This document shows positions 42,922-51,974 of a stretch of 64,000 bases of DNA, in pieces. How positions within the stretch are numbered: the first letter of the stretch is position 1; every line of letters begins with the position of its first letter. This DNA is from Roseovarius lutimaris. Its GTDB lineage: Bacteria; Pseudomonadota; Alphaproteobacteria; Rhodobacterales; Rhodobacteraceae. The DNA lies in NCBI RefSeq assembly GCF_900115165.1, contig NZ_FOVP01000006.1, forward strand, positions 86,895 through 150,894, in the 5' to 3' direction. Made by a program: the position numbers and the translations under genes. The notes beneath the pieces were generated by a model. The model saw nothing but the letters and a program-made list of their open reading frames with translations. It was not told the origin of the DNA and searched no databases.

Positions 42922-43943
42922 CCGCGCAACCCTTTGTATCGCTTGAAGGGATCGGCAAGCGCTGGAACGGCAAGCTTGGGGTTGAAGATGTCAGCCTCGA
43001 TATCCCCGAGGGCGCGTTCGTGGCGCTGCTTGGGCCGTCGGGCTGTGGCAAGTCGACCACGCTGCGGCTTTTGGCCGGGCTTGAGATCCCGGACGAGGGC
43101 AAGATCATCATCGACGGGCGCGATGTCACCACACGTGCCGCCTCGGAGCGCAACTTGTCGATGGTGTTTCAATCCTACGCGCTTTTCCCGCATCTTTCAG
43201 TTGCCGAAAACGTCATGTTCGGCCTCAAGGTGCGCCGCGTGCCGCGCGCCGAACGGCTTGAGAAACTCAAGCGCGCGCTTGAGATCACCGGCCTTACCGG
43301 GCTTGAGGATCGCAAACCCGGCGAATTGTCCGGCGGTCAGCGTCAGCGCGTCGCCCTTGCCCGCGCCATTGTCGCCGGTCAGCGGTTGTGCCTGATGGAT
43401 GAACCGCTCTCAAACCTTGATGCCAAGCTGCGCAATGCCGTGCGCAAGGATATCAAGAAGCTGCAACAGGATCTGGGCATCACCGTGGTCTATGTCACCC
43501 ATGACCAGACCGAGGCGATGAGCATGGCCGATATCGTGGTGCTGATGAAGGACGGGCGCATTCAGCAGATCGGCACGCCGCAAGAGCTATATAATGCGCC
43601 GGTCAATACCTTCGTGGCCGAATTTGTCGGCGCGCCGCCGATGGCCCTGATCAGGGGACATGCGCTTGCCGGGTTCGACAATGACACAACCATCGGGTTG
43701 CGCGCCGAGCACATCACCCTAGCCGAGACCGGCAAGGGCCGCCTGATCTGCGAGGTGACCGAATGCGAGTTCCTTGGCGCCGAAACCTTTATCGGCCTCG
43801 CGCATGATGATGCCACCGGTCTCACGCTCAAGGCGCCGGGCATGGCGCTTCACCCAAGTGGGCACACTGTTGAAATCGGCTTTGCCGACGATGACCTGCA
43901 CGTGTTTGATTCCGGGGGCAAACGGGTGGCGCGCGCCCCCTGA
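42918..43943 (+). CDS. ugpC: ABC transporter ATPase, UgpC/MalK-type
   Basis: This 341-residue ATPase has Walker A GPSGCGKSTTLRL (about 37-49), signature LSGGQRQRVALARA (about 137-150), Walker B CLMDEPLSNLD (about 159-169), switch His in YVTHDQTEAMSM near 194 and a C-terminal TOBE/OB domain (about 240-340). It energises the importer of the genes that follow. The name ugpC rests on the locus: DeoR regulator, B-A-E order and a downstream phosphodiesterase. Other carbohydrate importers have the same ATPase. Confidence 0.85.
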   Translation: MTAQPFVSLEGIGKRWNGKLGVEDVSLDIPEGAFVALLGPSGCGKSTTLRLLAGLEIPDEGKIIIDGRDVTTRAASERNLSMVFQSYALFPHLSVAENVMFGLKVRRVPRAERLEKLKRALEITGLTGLEDRKPGELSGGQRQRVALARAIVAGQRLCLMDEPLSNLDAKLRNAVRKDIKKLQQDLGITVVYVTHDQTEAMSMADIVVLMKDGRIQQIGTPQELYNAPVNTFVAEFVGAPPMALIRGHALAGFDNDTTIGLRAEHITLAETGKGRLICEVTECEFLGAETFIGLAHDDATGLTLKAPGMALHPSGHTVEIGFADDDLHVFDSGGKRVARAP

Positions 43944-44026
43944 CCCCACCCGCCAAACGCCACGACCAAGCATAACAAGTGGCGCACCAACCAAGACTGC
44001 ACACAGACATTCTTTAGGAGGATACA

Positions 44027-45295
44027 ATGTATTTCACCAAGCACCTCGGCCTCGCGCTTTCCGGCGCCATGGCCCTTTCGCTGGCGTCACAGGCGCAGGC
44101 ACAAACCGAACTTACCATGTATTACCCGATTGCCGTGGGCGGTGCCCTGACCGAGGTGGTCGATGGTATCGTGGCCGATTTTGAGGCCGAAAACCCCGAT
44201 ATCAAGGTCAATGCGATCTATTCGGGCAATTATGATGACACCCGCGTGCGCGCCCTCTCGGCGCTCAATTCCGGCGAACCGGCGCAACTGGCGGTGATGT
44301 TCTCGATCGACGCCTATGACCTGATCGAACAGGATCTGATCCAGCCGTTTGATGATGTGCTCAAGACCGACGCGGATCGCGCCTGGCTCGACGGGTTTTA
44401 CCCGGCGCTGATGGCCAATGGCCAGATCGAGGGCAAGACATGGGGCATTCCGTTCCAGCGTTCGACCATCGTTGCTTATTACAACAAGGATATGTTCCGC
44501 GCCGCCGGACTTGACCCCGAAAAGGCCCCCGCCACCTGGGATGAAATGGTCAGCATGGGCAAGGCGCTGACCAAGGATGATACTTACGGCGTGATGATCC
44601 CCTCGACCGGTTATCCCTATTGGATGTTCCAGGCGCTTGCGATCCAGAACGGCAAGGAATTGATGGCAAGCGACGGGCTGACCACCTATTTCGACGATCC
44701 CGAGGTCATCGAGACGCTGGAATTCTGGAAATCGCTTTCGGCCGAGCATGGCATCATGCCCACCGGTACGGTCGAATGGGGCACCCTGCGACAGGCGTTT
44801 CTTGAGGGCCAGACCGCGATGATGTGGCACTCGACCGGCAATCTAACGGCGGTCAAGAACGCGGCGGAATTTGACTTTGGCGTCGCGATGCTTCCGGGCA
44901 ACAAACGGCTTGGCTCGCCCACCGGCGGCGGCAATTTTTACCTGTTCAAAGACACCACCGACGCCGAGCGCGAGGCGGCGATGAAGCTGATCCAGTTCAT
45001 GACCTCGCCCGATCAGGCCGCCGCCTGGTCAATCGCAACCGGCTATATGGGGGTATCGCCCGCGGCCTATGAGACCGAGGCGCTGAAATCCTACACCGCT
45101 GACTTCCCGCCTGCCCTTGTGGCGCGCAATCAGCTTGAACATGCGGTCGCCGAGTTTTCAACGTTCGAAACCGCGCGTGTGCGTGACGGGCTCAACAATG
45201 CGATCCAATCGGCCCTGACCGGTGCCAAGACCCCGGCCGATGCCCTGGCCGAGGCCCAGGCAAGCGCCAAACGTCTGCTTGCAGACTATCAGTAA
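44027..45295 (+). CDS. ugpB: ABC solute-binding protein, UgpB-type
   Basis: This 422-residue periplasmic protein has a signal peptide ending at SQAQAQ (residue 25), preceded by an excellent AGGAGG site. The body shows the family-1 binding-protein fold with TELTMYYPIAVGG, IPFQRSTIVAYYNKDMF near 143 and MMWHSTGNL near 265. UgpB binds glycerol-3-phosphate or glycerophosphodiesters. The GTGG-type phosphate loops of the E. coli protein were not aligned, so the ligand is inferred from neighbours: a GpdQ-like phosphodiesterase and a phosphate transporter. Confidence 0.8.
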   Translation: MYFTKHLGLALSGAMALSLASQAQAQTELTMYYPIAVGGALTEVVDGIVADFEAENPDIKVNAIYSGNYDDTRVRALSALNSGEPAQLAVMFSIDAYDLIEQDLIQPFDDVLKTDADRAWLDGFYPALMANGQIEGKTWGIPFQRSTIVAYYNKDMFRAAGLDPEKAPATWDEMVSMGKALTKDDTYGVMIPSTGYPYWMFQALAIQNGKELMASDGLTTYFDDPEVIETLEFWKSLSAEHGIMPTGTVEWGTLRQAFLEGQTAMMWHSTGNLTAVKNAAEFDFGVAMLPGNKRLGSPTGGGNFYLFKDTTDAEREAAMKLIQFMTSPDQAAAWSIATGYMGVSPAAYETEALKSYTADFPPALVARNQLEHAVAEFSTFETARVRDGLNNAIQSALTGAKTPADALAEAQASAKRLLADYQ

Positions 45296-45306
45296 CCAAA
45301 CGCCAG

Positions 45307-45335
45307 ACACCGGCCCCAACCCGCAGGGCCGGTGT
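45307..45335 (+). terminator. Intercistronic stem-loop after ugpB
   Basis: ACACCGGCCC and GGGCCGGTGT form a perfect 10-bp stem with a 9-nt loop, 12 nt after the binding-protein stop, followed by TTCTC. It covers the GTG at 45332 that would begin the longest frame of the next gene, arguing for the later start at 45362. It likely reduces read-through or protects the ugpB message. Confidence 0.7.
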
Positions 45336-45361
45336 TTCTCGATCCTGAAAGGGCCGCGCAA

Positions 45362-46258
45362 GTGTCAAACCCACATGCCAATCTGGAACGGCGCCGACAG
45401 GCGATCTATGGCTGGCTTTTGCTTAGCCCGGCGGCGTTGCTGTTGTCGGTCTTTGCCTTTTACCCTTCGCTTGCGACGTTCTGGTCAAGCACGTTTTCAC
45501 GCGGCAACCGGCGCAATCCGTCGGAATATATCGGGCTTGAAAACTACGCCGATCTGTTTGCCGATCCGACCTTCTGGCTGGTGGTGCGCAACAACCTGTT
45601 TTACGCTGGTGTCACCATCCCGGTGTCGATTTTCATCGCCCTGTCGATGGCGCTTTGGGCCAATTCCAGGATCCCCGCGCGCGGCTTTGTGCGCACCGCC
45701 TATTTCACGCCGACCGTTTTGCCGATGATCGCCGCCGCCAATCTGTGGCTGTTTTTCTACACCCCCGGCCTTGGCGTTCTTGATCAAATCGGCGCGCTCT
45801 TTGATCTGCCGTCGGTCAACTGGCTGGGTCAGCCGGAAACCGCGCTTTGGGCGATCATCATCGTCACGATCTGGAAGGAGGCCGGGTTTTTCATGATCTT
45901 CTACCTCGCCGCGCTTCAGACCATCCCCGAAGACCTGAAAGAGGCCGCCGATATCGAAGGGGCAAGCCGGTGGACCTATACGCGCCGGATCGTTCTGCCG
46001 CTGTTGATGCCGACCACGCTTTTCATCATGGTCAATGCGATGATCAACTCGGTCAAACTGATCGACCACCTGTTTATCCTGACCAAGGGCGGGCCGTCGG
46101 ATGCCTCAAAGCTGATCCTCTATTACATCTGGGAAATGGCCTTTGCCTTTTTTGACGCGCCGCATGCCGCCGCGATGACAATGCTGGTGCTTCTGGTGCT
46201 CGGGATCGTCGCCGCCATCCAGTTTTTCCTGATCGACCGCAGGACACATTACCAATGA
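45362..46258 (+). CDS. ugpA: ABC permease, UgpA-type
   Basis: This 298-residue membrane protein (from GTG 45362, with AAAGGG upstream) has about six hydrophobic helices. The coupling motif KEAADIEGASRWTYTRRIVLPLLMPT lies near 200 (key residues E201, A202, G207, P219). It pairs with the UgpE-type protein; the 3' end overlaps the next ATG by 4 nt. An upstream GTG at 45332 is rejected because it lies in the stem-loop. Confidence 0.88.
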   Translation: MSNPHANLERRRQAIYGWLLLSPAALLLSVFAFYPSLATFWSSTFSRGNRRNPSEYIGLENYADLFADPTFWLVVRNNLFYAGVTIPVSIFIALSMALWANSRIPARGFVRTAYFTPTVLPMIAAANLWLFFYTPGLGVLDQIGALFDLPSVNWLGQPETALWAIIIVTIWKEAGFFMIFYLAALQTIPEDLKEAADIEGASRWTYTRRIVLPLLMPTTLFIMVNAMINSVKLIDHLFILTKGGPSDASKLILYYIWEMAFAFFDAPHAAAMTMLVLLVLGIVAAIQFFLIDRRTHYQ

Positions 46259-47064
46259 AGCGCCTGACGCCCACGCTCGATGCCGCCGGTGCCATTCTGC
46301 TGGCCGTGATCTGGATATCTCCGCTGCTGTTTGCCTTTTGGGCGGCGTTTCATTCGACCTCGGATGCGGTGAATTTCAACATCGCCGCGCCCTGGACGCT
46401 TGATAATTTCCGCACCGCATGGGAGGGGGCGCCCTGGATGCGCTATTTCCTCAACACCTTCCTGCTGGTCACCGTGGTCCTGATCGGTCAGTTCATCCTG
46501 ACCACCCTGGCCGGGTTTGCCTTTGCGCAAATGCATTTTCCCGGCAAGGATGTCGTGTTCATCCTGGTGTTGCTACAGCTCTTTATCCTGCCCGAGGTCT
46601 TGATCGTCGAAAACTATGCCATGATCTCGCGGCTGGGGCTTTTCGATACGATCCTTGGGATCGGCATGCCCTATATGGCAAGCGCCTTTGGCATTTTCCT
46701 GATGCGGCAAGCGTTCAAATCGGTGCCGATTGAATTGCACGAGGCGGCGCGCATCGAGGGCTGTAGCTGGTTTGGCATCCTGATCCGGGTCTATGTGCCC
46801 TTGGCCAAGCCGACCTATCTTGCCTATGCGCTTGTGTCGGTCTCGACCCATTGGAACAACTTTTTGTGGCCGCTGATCGTCACCAATTCGCCCGACACCC
46901 GGCCCCTGACCGTCGGCCTGTCGATCTTTGGCGCGCCAGAGAATGGCGTCGATATTTCGGTTATTTCGGCGGCCACGCTGATGTCGATTGCGCCGCTTTT
47001 GATCGCCTTTCTGGTGTTCCAGCGCCAGTTCGTTCAGGCCTTCCTGCGCGCAGGTATCAAATGA
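46255..47064 (+). CDS. ugpE: ABC permease, UgpE-type
   Basis: This 269-residue membrane protein has about six hydrophobic helices and the coupling motif LHEAARIEGCSWFGILIRVYVPLAKPT near 161 (key residues E162, A163, G168, P181). It overlaps ugpA and the phosphodiesterase gene by 4 nt on each side, so the whole block is translationally coupled. Confidence 0.88.
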   Translation: MKRLTPTLDAAGAILLAVIWISPLLFAFWAAFHSTSDAVNFNIAAPWTLDNFRTAWEGAPWMRYFLNTFLLVTVVLIGQFILTTLAGFAFAQMHFPGKDVVFILVLLQLFILPEVLIVENYAMISRLGLFDTILGIGMPYMASAFGIFLMRQAFKSVPIELHEAARIEGCSWFGILIRVYVPLAKPTYLAYALVSVSTHWNNFLWPLIVTNSPDTRPLTVGLSIFGAPENGVDISVISAATLMSIAPLLIAFLVFQRQFVQAFLRAGIK

Positions 47065-47858
47065 CCCGCATTCTGCATCTCACCGATACCCATGTCACCG
47101 TGCCGCCGCATCGCGTCTCGGGTGTCCTCGATACCTTCGCGCTTCTGGGCTCGGCGATCACCCGGATATTGGCCGATCTCGACCGGATTGGCCCGATTGA
47201 TGCGGTCGTCGTCACCGGCGATCTGACCGATCAGGGTGACGCCGAAAGCTATCGCCTGTTGCGCCGTCAGATCGAGCGGCTTGGCCTGCCATGGTTTGCC
47301 ATTCCCGGCAATCACGACCTGCGCGATCCGATGCGCGCCGCACTTGCCGACCTTGAATACCTGCCCGCCGAGGGGCGGCTGAACTGGGTGCATGATTTTG
47401 CCGATCTGCGGCTGATCGGGCTTGATACCCTGATCGAGGGACAGGCCGGCGGCACGCTTGACGCTGACACGCTGGGTTTTTTGCAAGACGCGTTGCAGGC
47501 GCGCGCGGATGTGCCCGCCCTTGTTGCCCTGCATCACCCGCCGTTCGCCTGTGGCATCCGCTTCATGGACAGGATCGGGCTTGAGTGTATCCCCCAACTG
47601 GCCGCGATCCTTGATGCCGCACCCTCCGAGGTCCGGCTGATCGCGGGCCATGTGCACAATACCTTTATCGGTCAAGTCGGCCCTTGCATCGCCCTTACCA
47701 GTGCGGCAACATCAAGCAGCTTTCCCGTCGACTTTCGCCCGACTGCCCCGGTTGGCTTTTCTACGGCCCCCGGTGGCTACATGCTGCATGACTGGCGGGG
47801 TGGATTTCAAAGCACCTGCGTGTCGCTGGCCTCTGGCACCGGGCCGCATCCGTTCTAG
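47061..47858 (+). CDS. Metallophosphoesterase, GpdQ/CpdA-like phosphodiesterase
   Basis: This 265-residue protein has the full set of calcineurin-type metal motifs: LTDTHV (about 7-12), VVTGDLTDQGD (about 52-62), IPGNHDLRD (about 83-91), ALHHPPF (about 158-164) and IAGHVHNTF (about 195-203). This is the class-III phosphodiesterase pattern of CpdA and GpdQ. The ATG at 47061 overlaps ugpE by 4 nt; longer frames are shadows of ugpE. Beside a glycerophosphate-type importer, the likely substrate is a glycerophosphodiester, giving glycerol-3-phosphate. Confidence 0.88.
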   Translation: MTRILHLTDTHVTVPPHRVSGVLDTFALLGSAITRILADLDRIGPIDAVVVTGDLTDQGDAESYRLLRRQIERLGLPWFAIPGNHDLRDPMRAALADLEYLPAEGRLNWVHDFADLRLIGLDTLIEGQAGGTLDADTLGFLQDALQARADVPALVALHHPPFACGIRFMDRIGLECIPQLAAILDAAPSEVRLIAGHVHNTFIGQVGPCIALTSAATSSSFPVDFRPTAPVGFSTAPGGYMLHDWRGGFQSTCVSLASGTGPHPF

Positions 47859-47876
47859 AGATTTGGATCACTCCCC

Positions 47877-49538
47877 TTGGAAACACCCAACCTGACCCTG
47901 TTCTTTTTGCACATCGCTGGCGCCGCCGCGCTGTTGATCTGGGCGGTGCGGCTGGTGCGCACCGGGGTTGAGCGCGCGTTTTCCGTCCAGTTGCGGCTCT
48001 GGTTGCGCCGCTCCGGCAAGAGCCGGCTTTGGGCGGCGATGACCGGCACCGCCTCGGCGATGGCCTTGCAAAGCTCGACCGCTGTGGCGATCCTGGCGGC
48101 CAATTTTGTCGCCGCCGGCGGGATTGCGGTTGCGGCCGGTCTTGCGATCCTGCTTGGGGCCGATCTTGGCTCGGCTCTGGTGGCCAAGCTTTTGCTGGTG
48201 CGCCAGACGTGGCTAATTCCGATCCTTCTTCTTGTCGGCGTCGCCATGTTCCTGCGCGGCGATCAGAAACGTGTGCGCCAGGGCGGGCGCATTCTGATCG
48301 GGCTGGCGCTTATCTTCGTGTCGCTCGACATGCTGCGCGCGGCCACGGCGCCGCTGACCGATAGCACCGGCGCGATCATGGCGATGCAATACCTTGGCCG
48401 CGACACGCTGACGGCCTTTGTCATCGGTGCGCTGTTTGCTTGGGTGGTGCATTCAAGCGTGGCGGCGGTTCTGCTGTTCGTGACGCTGGTCTTGCAGGGC
48501 GTGCTGCCCTTGTCGGCGGCGGTGGCGCTTATCCTTGGAGCCAACCTTGGCGGGGCGTTCATCGCCTTCGTGCTGACCCTCGCCGCCCCGATCGAGGCGC
48601 GCCGGATGATCATTGCCAATCTGGTGCTGCGCGGCGGGGGTGCGGCGCTGACCCTGGTTGCGTTCCGCATGTCCGAGCCGCCGCTTGACTGGCTTGGTGC
48701 CACGCCTGCGCAACAGGCGATCCATCTGCATATCGTCTTCAACCTCGCGGTGGTGATTGTGGTGCTGCCGTTCACCGGGCTGGCCGCGCGCATGGCCTCG
48801 GCGATGCTAAAGACCCCGGCCACCCCCGCCGCGCATGAGCATTTCACGGCACTTGATCCGGCGGCCCTTGGTGACGCTGACCGCGCGCTATCGTGCGCCG
48901 CGCGCGAAGTGATGCGTATCGGCGAGACAGTCGAGGCGATGCTGCGCCCGATCCCGACGCTTTATGCCACCTGGGATGACGCAAGCGCCGAGGCCATTGC
49001 CGCCAATGAAAAGACCCTGCGTAAGCGCCATTTCGAAACCAAGCTTTATCTGGCGCAGCTTAACCGCAGCGGGCTTGATCAGGACAACAGCCGCCGTTCG
49101 ATGGACCTTGCGACAATTGCCGCCAATCTTGAGGCCGCAGGCGACATGATCGCGCGCAAGATGCTCACGCTGGCCAAGCGGTTGCATACCGAAGGCGTGC
49201 AATTCTCAAAACCCGGCTGGAGTGAAATCTGTGATTTTCACGACCGGGTGCTGGCCAATGCGCAACTGGCGCTCAGCGTGATGATGACGCAAAACCCCGA
49301 TGACGCCCGCGAACTTGTCGCCGAAAAGGACAGCATTCGCGCGCTTGAACAAAAGCTCCAGCGCCTGCATCTGGGTCGCCTGCGCGAGGGGCTGACCGAA
49401 AGCATCGAGACCAGCAATATCCACCAGGAAACCCTGCGCGCGCTCAAACAGGTCAATACCTCGTTTTCGATGGTCGCCTATCCGATCCTGACCGAAACCG
49501 GCGATCTGCTCTCAAGCCGGATGTCGGACCGAAACTAG
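47877..49538 (+). CDS. Na+/phosphate cotransporter with PhoU-like C-terminus (PNaS family)
   Basis: This 553-residue protein has two related membrane repeats with QSS-type motifs: MALQSSTAVAILAANF near 62 and WVVHSSVAAVLLF near 190. About eight helices lie before residue 310. The C-terminal half (about 325-550) is a soluble helical PhoU-like domain. PNaS proteins (NptA, YjbB) move phosphate with sodium. The start is a TTG at 47877 and no strong ribosome site is visible, so the first residues are uncertain. It follows the phosphodiesterase gene by 18 nt and may export or balance phosphate released by phosphoester breakdown. Confidence 0.87.
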   Translation: METPNLTLFFLHIAGAAALLIWAVRLVRTGVERAFSVQLRLWLRRSGKSRLWAAMTGTASAMALQSSTAVAILAANFVAAGGIAVAAGLAILLGADLGSALVAKLLLVRQTWLIPILLLVGVAMFLRGDQKRVRQGGRILIGLALIFVSLDMLRAATAPLTDSTGAIMAMQYLGRDTLTAFVIGALFAWVVHSSVAAVLLFVTLVLQGVLPLSAAVALILGANLGGAFIAFVLTLAAPIEARRMIIANLVLRGGGAALTLVAFRMSEPPLDWLGATPAQQAIHLHIVFNLAVVIVVLPFTGLAARMASAMLKTPATPAAHEHFTALDPAALGDADRALSCAAREVMRIGETVEAMLRPIPTLYATWDDASAEAIAANEKTLRKRHFETKLYLAQLNRSGLDQDNSRRSMDLATIAANLEAAGDMIARKMLTLAKRLHTEGVQFSKPGWSEICDFHDRVLANAQLALSVMMTQNPDDARELVAEKDSIRALEQKLQRLHLGRLREGLTESIETSNIHQETLRALKQVNTSFSMVAYPILTETGDLLSSRMSDRN

Positions 49539-49626
49539 CCCGCCGCTTGTCAAATCGCCGATTTGGCACTAGGCCTTAAGACATTACAGACCCCATTCAC
49601 CGTGCGGCCCAAACAGGATTCTTCCG

Positions 49627-51822
49627 ATGGTCAGGGTAAAGCCCGCACCCCAGACAGGCCCCGCGCAATCCGCGCTTGTCGGTGCTGTTCTGGGCATTGA
49701 TGCGGCGGGGCATTGCCTGGCGCTTGCGACGGTGTTTTTCGCCGGTGGGCTGGCGGCAGGGCTTGGGCTGGCAACGGCGATCTTTTTGCTCTCGACCGCC
49801 CTGATCACTCTGGTGCTGTCACGCTTTGGCGGATTTCGCGTCGCGCTTGGCATCACCCAGGATACCACCGTGGCCATTCTCGCCCCCGCCGTGGCGCTTG
49901 TCGCCGCCGCCGCAAGCGGGCCGCCAGAGGCGCAGGTTGCCACCGCCATCGCGGCCATCGGGGCCTCGGCATTTCTTTCGGGGCTGGCGTTCTGGCTTGT
50001 CGGCCGACTGGGGTTGGGGCGGCTGTTGCGGATGTTCCCCTATCCGGTGGCGGCGGGGTTTCTGGCCTCGTCGGGGGTGTTGCTTGTCATGGCCGCCCTG
50101 TCGATCCTGACCGGCGCACAGGGCTATGGCGCTATTGTCGCAAGCCTTGCCACACCACAAATTCTCTGGGGCGTCCTGCCCGCCGTTGCCATGGCGCTTG
50201 CGCTGGTCGGCGCGCTGCGCATCTGGCAAGGATCAACCCTGGTTCTGGTGATCATCCTGCTGTTTCTGGCCGGATTTTACGGGGTTCTGTTCTGGCTCGG
50301 GTTAAGCCGGGCCGAGGCGGCCGAAATGGGTCTTTTGCCGCATCTTGGCGAAGGCGGCGGGCTTGGGCCGGGATTATGGATGATCCGGCTGGTCGACTGG
50401 CCGCTTTTGCTGAGCATCGCGCCGACCTTTGCCGCCGTGATCCTGCTCAACCTGATCGGCGTGCTGCTCAATACCTCGGGGGTGGAACTGGCCACGCGAC
50501 AGGATGCCAATGAGAACCGCGAATTGCGGGTGACCGGCCTTGGCAATATCGTGATCGGCGCCCTCGGCGGAATCACAAGCTATTTACAGGGCGGCGCCTC
50601 GATCATTGCCGCGCGGCTTGGCGTGCATAGCGGTGGCCTGGTGCTCGGGCATGTGGCGGTGCTGCTTGTCGCCTCTGTGTTCGCCGAGGCGATCGTGGCT
50701 GCGGTGCCGACCTTCGTGGCGGCGGGCCTGTTGATGTTCATCGGCCTTACGATGATCGAAGATTGGCTTATCGCGGCACGCCGTCGCCTCTTGCTGATGG
50801 ATTGGCTGATCGTTCTGGGGATCGTCGCGGTCACTACCGCCTTTGGCATCCTGCCGGCTGTCGGGGTCGGGCTTGGGCTTGCGGTGCTTGGCTTTACCTT
50901 TGGCTATATGCGCCTGCCGGTGATCCGGCAAAGCTCTGACGCGCGTGCGCACCGCAGCACCCTTGACCGCAACGCCGCCGAAAACGCTCATCTGGCCGAA
51001 AACGGCGCTGCAATCCGCGTGTTGGAATTGCAGGGTGCCTTGTTCTTTGGCTCGGTCGAGCAGCTTATCGACAGCCTGCGCCATACCCCCGACCCGGCCC
51101 AGAGCCCGCGTGCGGTCATTCTCGATTTCAGCGCCGTGAACACCTTTGACAGCTCGGCCTGCGCGGCGCTTGAAAAGCTCGCATATCTGATGCAGGCACA
51201 GGGCATCTCCACCCATCTGACCGGGCTATCCCCGGCATTGCAGGAGGCCTTCACCCGATGGGGTCTTCCGATCAGCCTTGCGGCGGATGATCCGATCCCT
51301 GGCGGGTTTCGGCTCTGGCCCTCGCTTGACGCCGCGCTTGAAGCCTGCGAAACTGTGCTTCTGGCCTCACTTGACGCCCCCGGCGAGACCCCCGATTTTA
51401 CGGACCTGCTGCGCCAGATGGGCCAACACCATCCCCGGTTGCCCGATCTCATGGATCAGATGACCGCGCTTGATCTGAGCCCCGGCGACACCCTGATTGC
51501 CGCCAATGACAGCCAGGCGGATATCTATTTCCTGTCCTCGGGCCGGTTGGGTGTACTTTTGCCGCAAGGCACCGGCCCTGCGATCCGGGTCCGCTCCATG
51601 GGTCCTGGCGCGGTTGTGGGCGAATTGGCAAGCCTGCTTGACACCCCGCGCAATGCAAATGTGATCTGCGAAACCACGGCGCGCGTGTACCGGCTATCAG
51701 CCGACACAATCGCGCGGCTTGAACGCGACGACCGTGATTTGGCCGCGCTTTTATGGCGGCTTCTGGCGCGCTCTGTTGCCCTCAAGGTCACCCAGACAAA
51801 CGCGTTGCTTACGCGCGGGTAA
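49627..51822 (+). CDS. SulP-family anion transporter fused to STAS and cyclic-nucleotide-binding domains
   Basis: This 731-residue protein has a SulP/SLC26-type membrane part (about 15-440, roughly 12-14 helices; GITQDTTVAILAPAVAL near 75 and LLNTSGVELATRQDAN near 277). A STAS domain follows (about 455-560; DFSAVNTFDSSACAALEKL with phosphorylatable serines). The end is a cNMP-binding domain (about 610-725) that keeps the key glutamate and arginine of the phosphate cassette (VVGELASL, DTPRNANVICET). Bicarbonate, sulfate or another anion is transported. A class-III adenylate cyclase is encoded 1.8 kb downstream and could supply its ligand. Confidence 0.9.
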   Translation: MVRVKPAPQTGPAQSALVGAVLGIDAAGHCLALATVFFAGGLAAGLGLATAIFLLSTALITLVLSRFGGFRVALGITQDTTVAILAPAVALVAAAASGPPEAQVATAIAAIGASAFLSGLAFWLVGRLGLGRLLRMFPYPVAAGFLASSGVLLVMAALSILTGAQGYGAIVASLATPQILWGVLPAVAMALALVGALRIWQGSTLVLVIILLFLAGFYGVLFWLGLSRAEAAEMGLLPHLGEGGGLGPGLWMIRLVDWPLLLSIAPTFAAVILLNLIGVLLNTSGVELATRQDANENRELRVTGLGNIVIGALGGITSYLQGGASIIAARLGVHSGGLVLGHVAVLLVASVFAEAIVAAVPTFVAAGLLMFIGLTMIEDWLIAARRRLLLMDWLIVLGIVAVTTAFGILPAVGVGLGLAVLGFTFGYMRLPVIRQSSDARAHRSTLDRNAAENAHLAENGAAIRVLELQGALFFGSVEQLIDSLRHTPDPAQSPRAVILDFSAVNTFDSSACAALEKLAYLMQAQGISTHLTGLSPALQEAFTRWGLPISLAADDPIPGGFRLWPSLDAALEACETVLLASLDAPGETPDFTDLLRQMGQHHPRLPDLMDQMTALDLSPGDTLIAANDSQADIYFLSSGRLGVLLPQGTGPAIRVRSMGPGAVVGELASLLDTPRNANVICETTARVYRLSADTIARLERDDRDLAALLWRLLARSVALKVTQTNALLTRG

Positions 51823-51974
51823 TCACATCAAAGCTTTCAGTTATTTGCTGATCGCACTCTCTGGCTGTGTTATAAATAACCCATCCATTGCCAGAGCCTT
51901 GGAGCTACAGAACCCTTTTGTTCATTTTTTGCATGTGCCACGCGGTTTTCAACAGATATTGAAGGACCATTGAT
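51823..51974. promoter_or_regulatory. Upstream region of the permuted flavoprotein gene
   Basis: This 152-nt A+T-rich gap contains TATAAA at 51871-51876, a -10-like element, and AAGGA 9 nt before the TTG start at 51975. An in-frame TGA at 51960-51962 rules out an upstream coding extension. No remnant of an oxidase half is recognisable here. Confidence 0.4.

Noticed and set aside
45332..45361. Earlier GTG start for ugpA
   Set aside because: It lies inside the right arm of the stem-loop after ugpB and has no ribosome site; GTG 45362 has AAAGGG.
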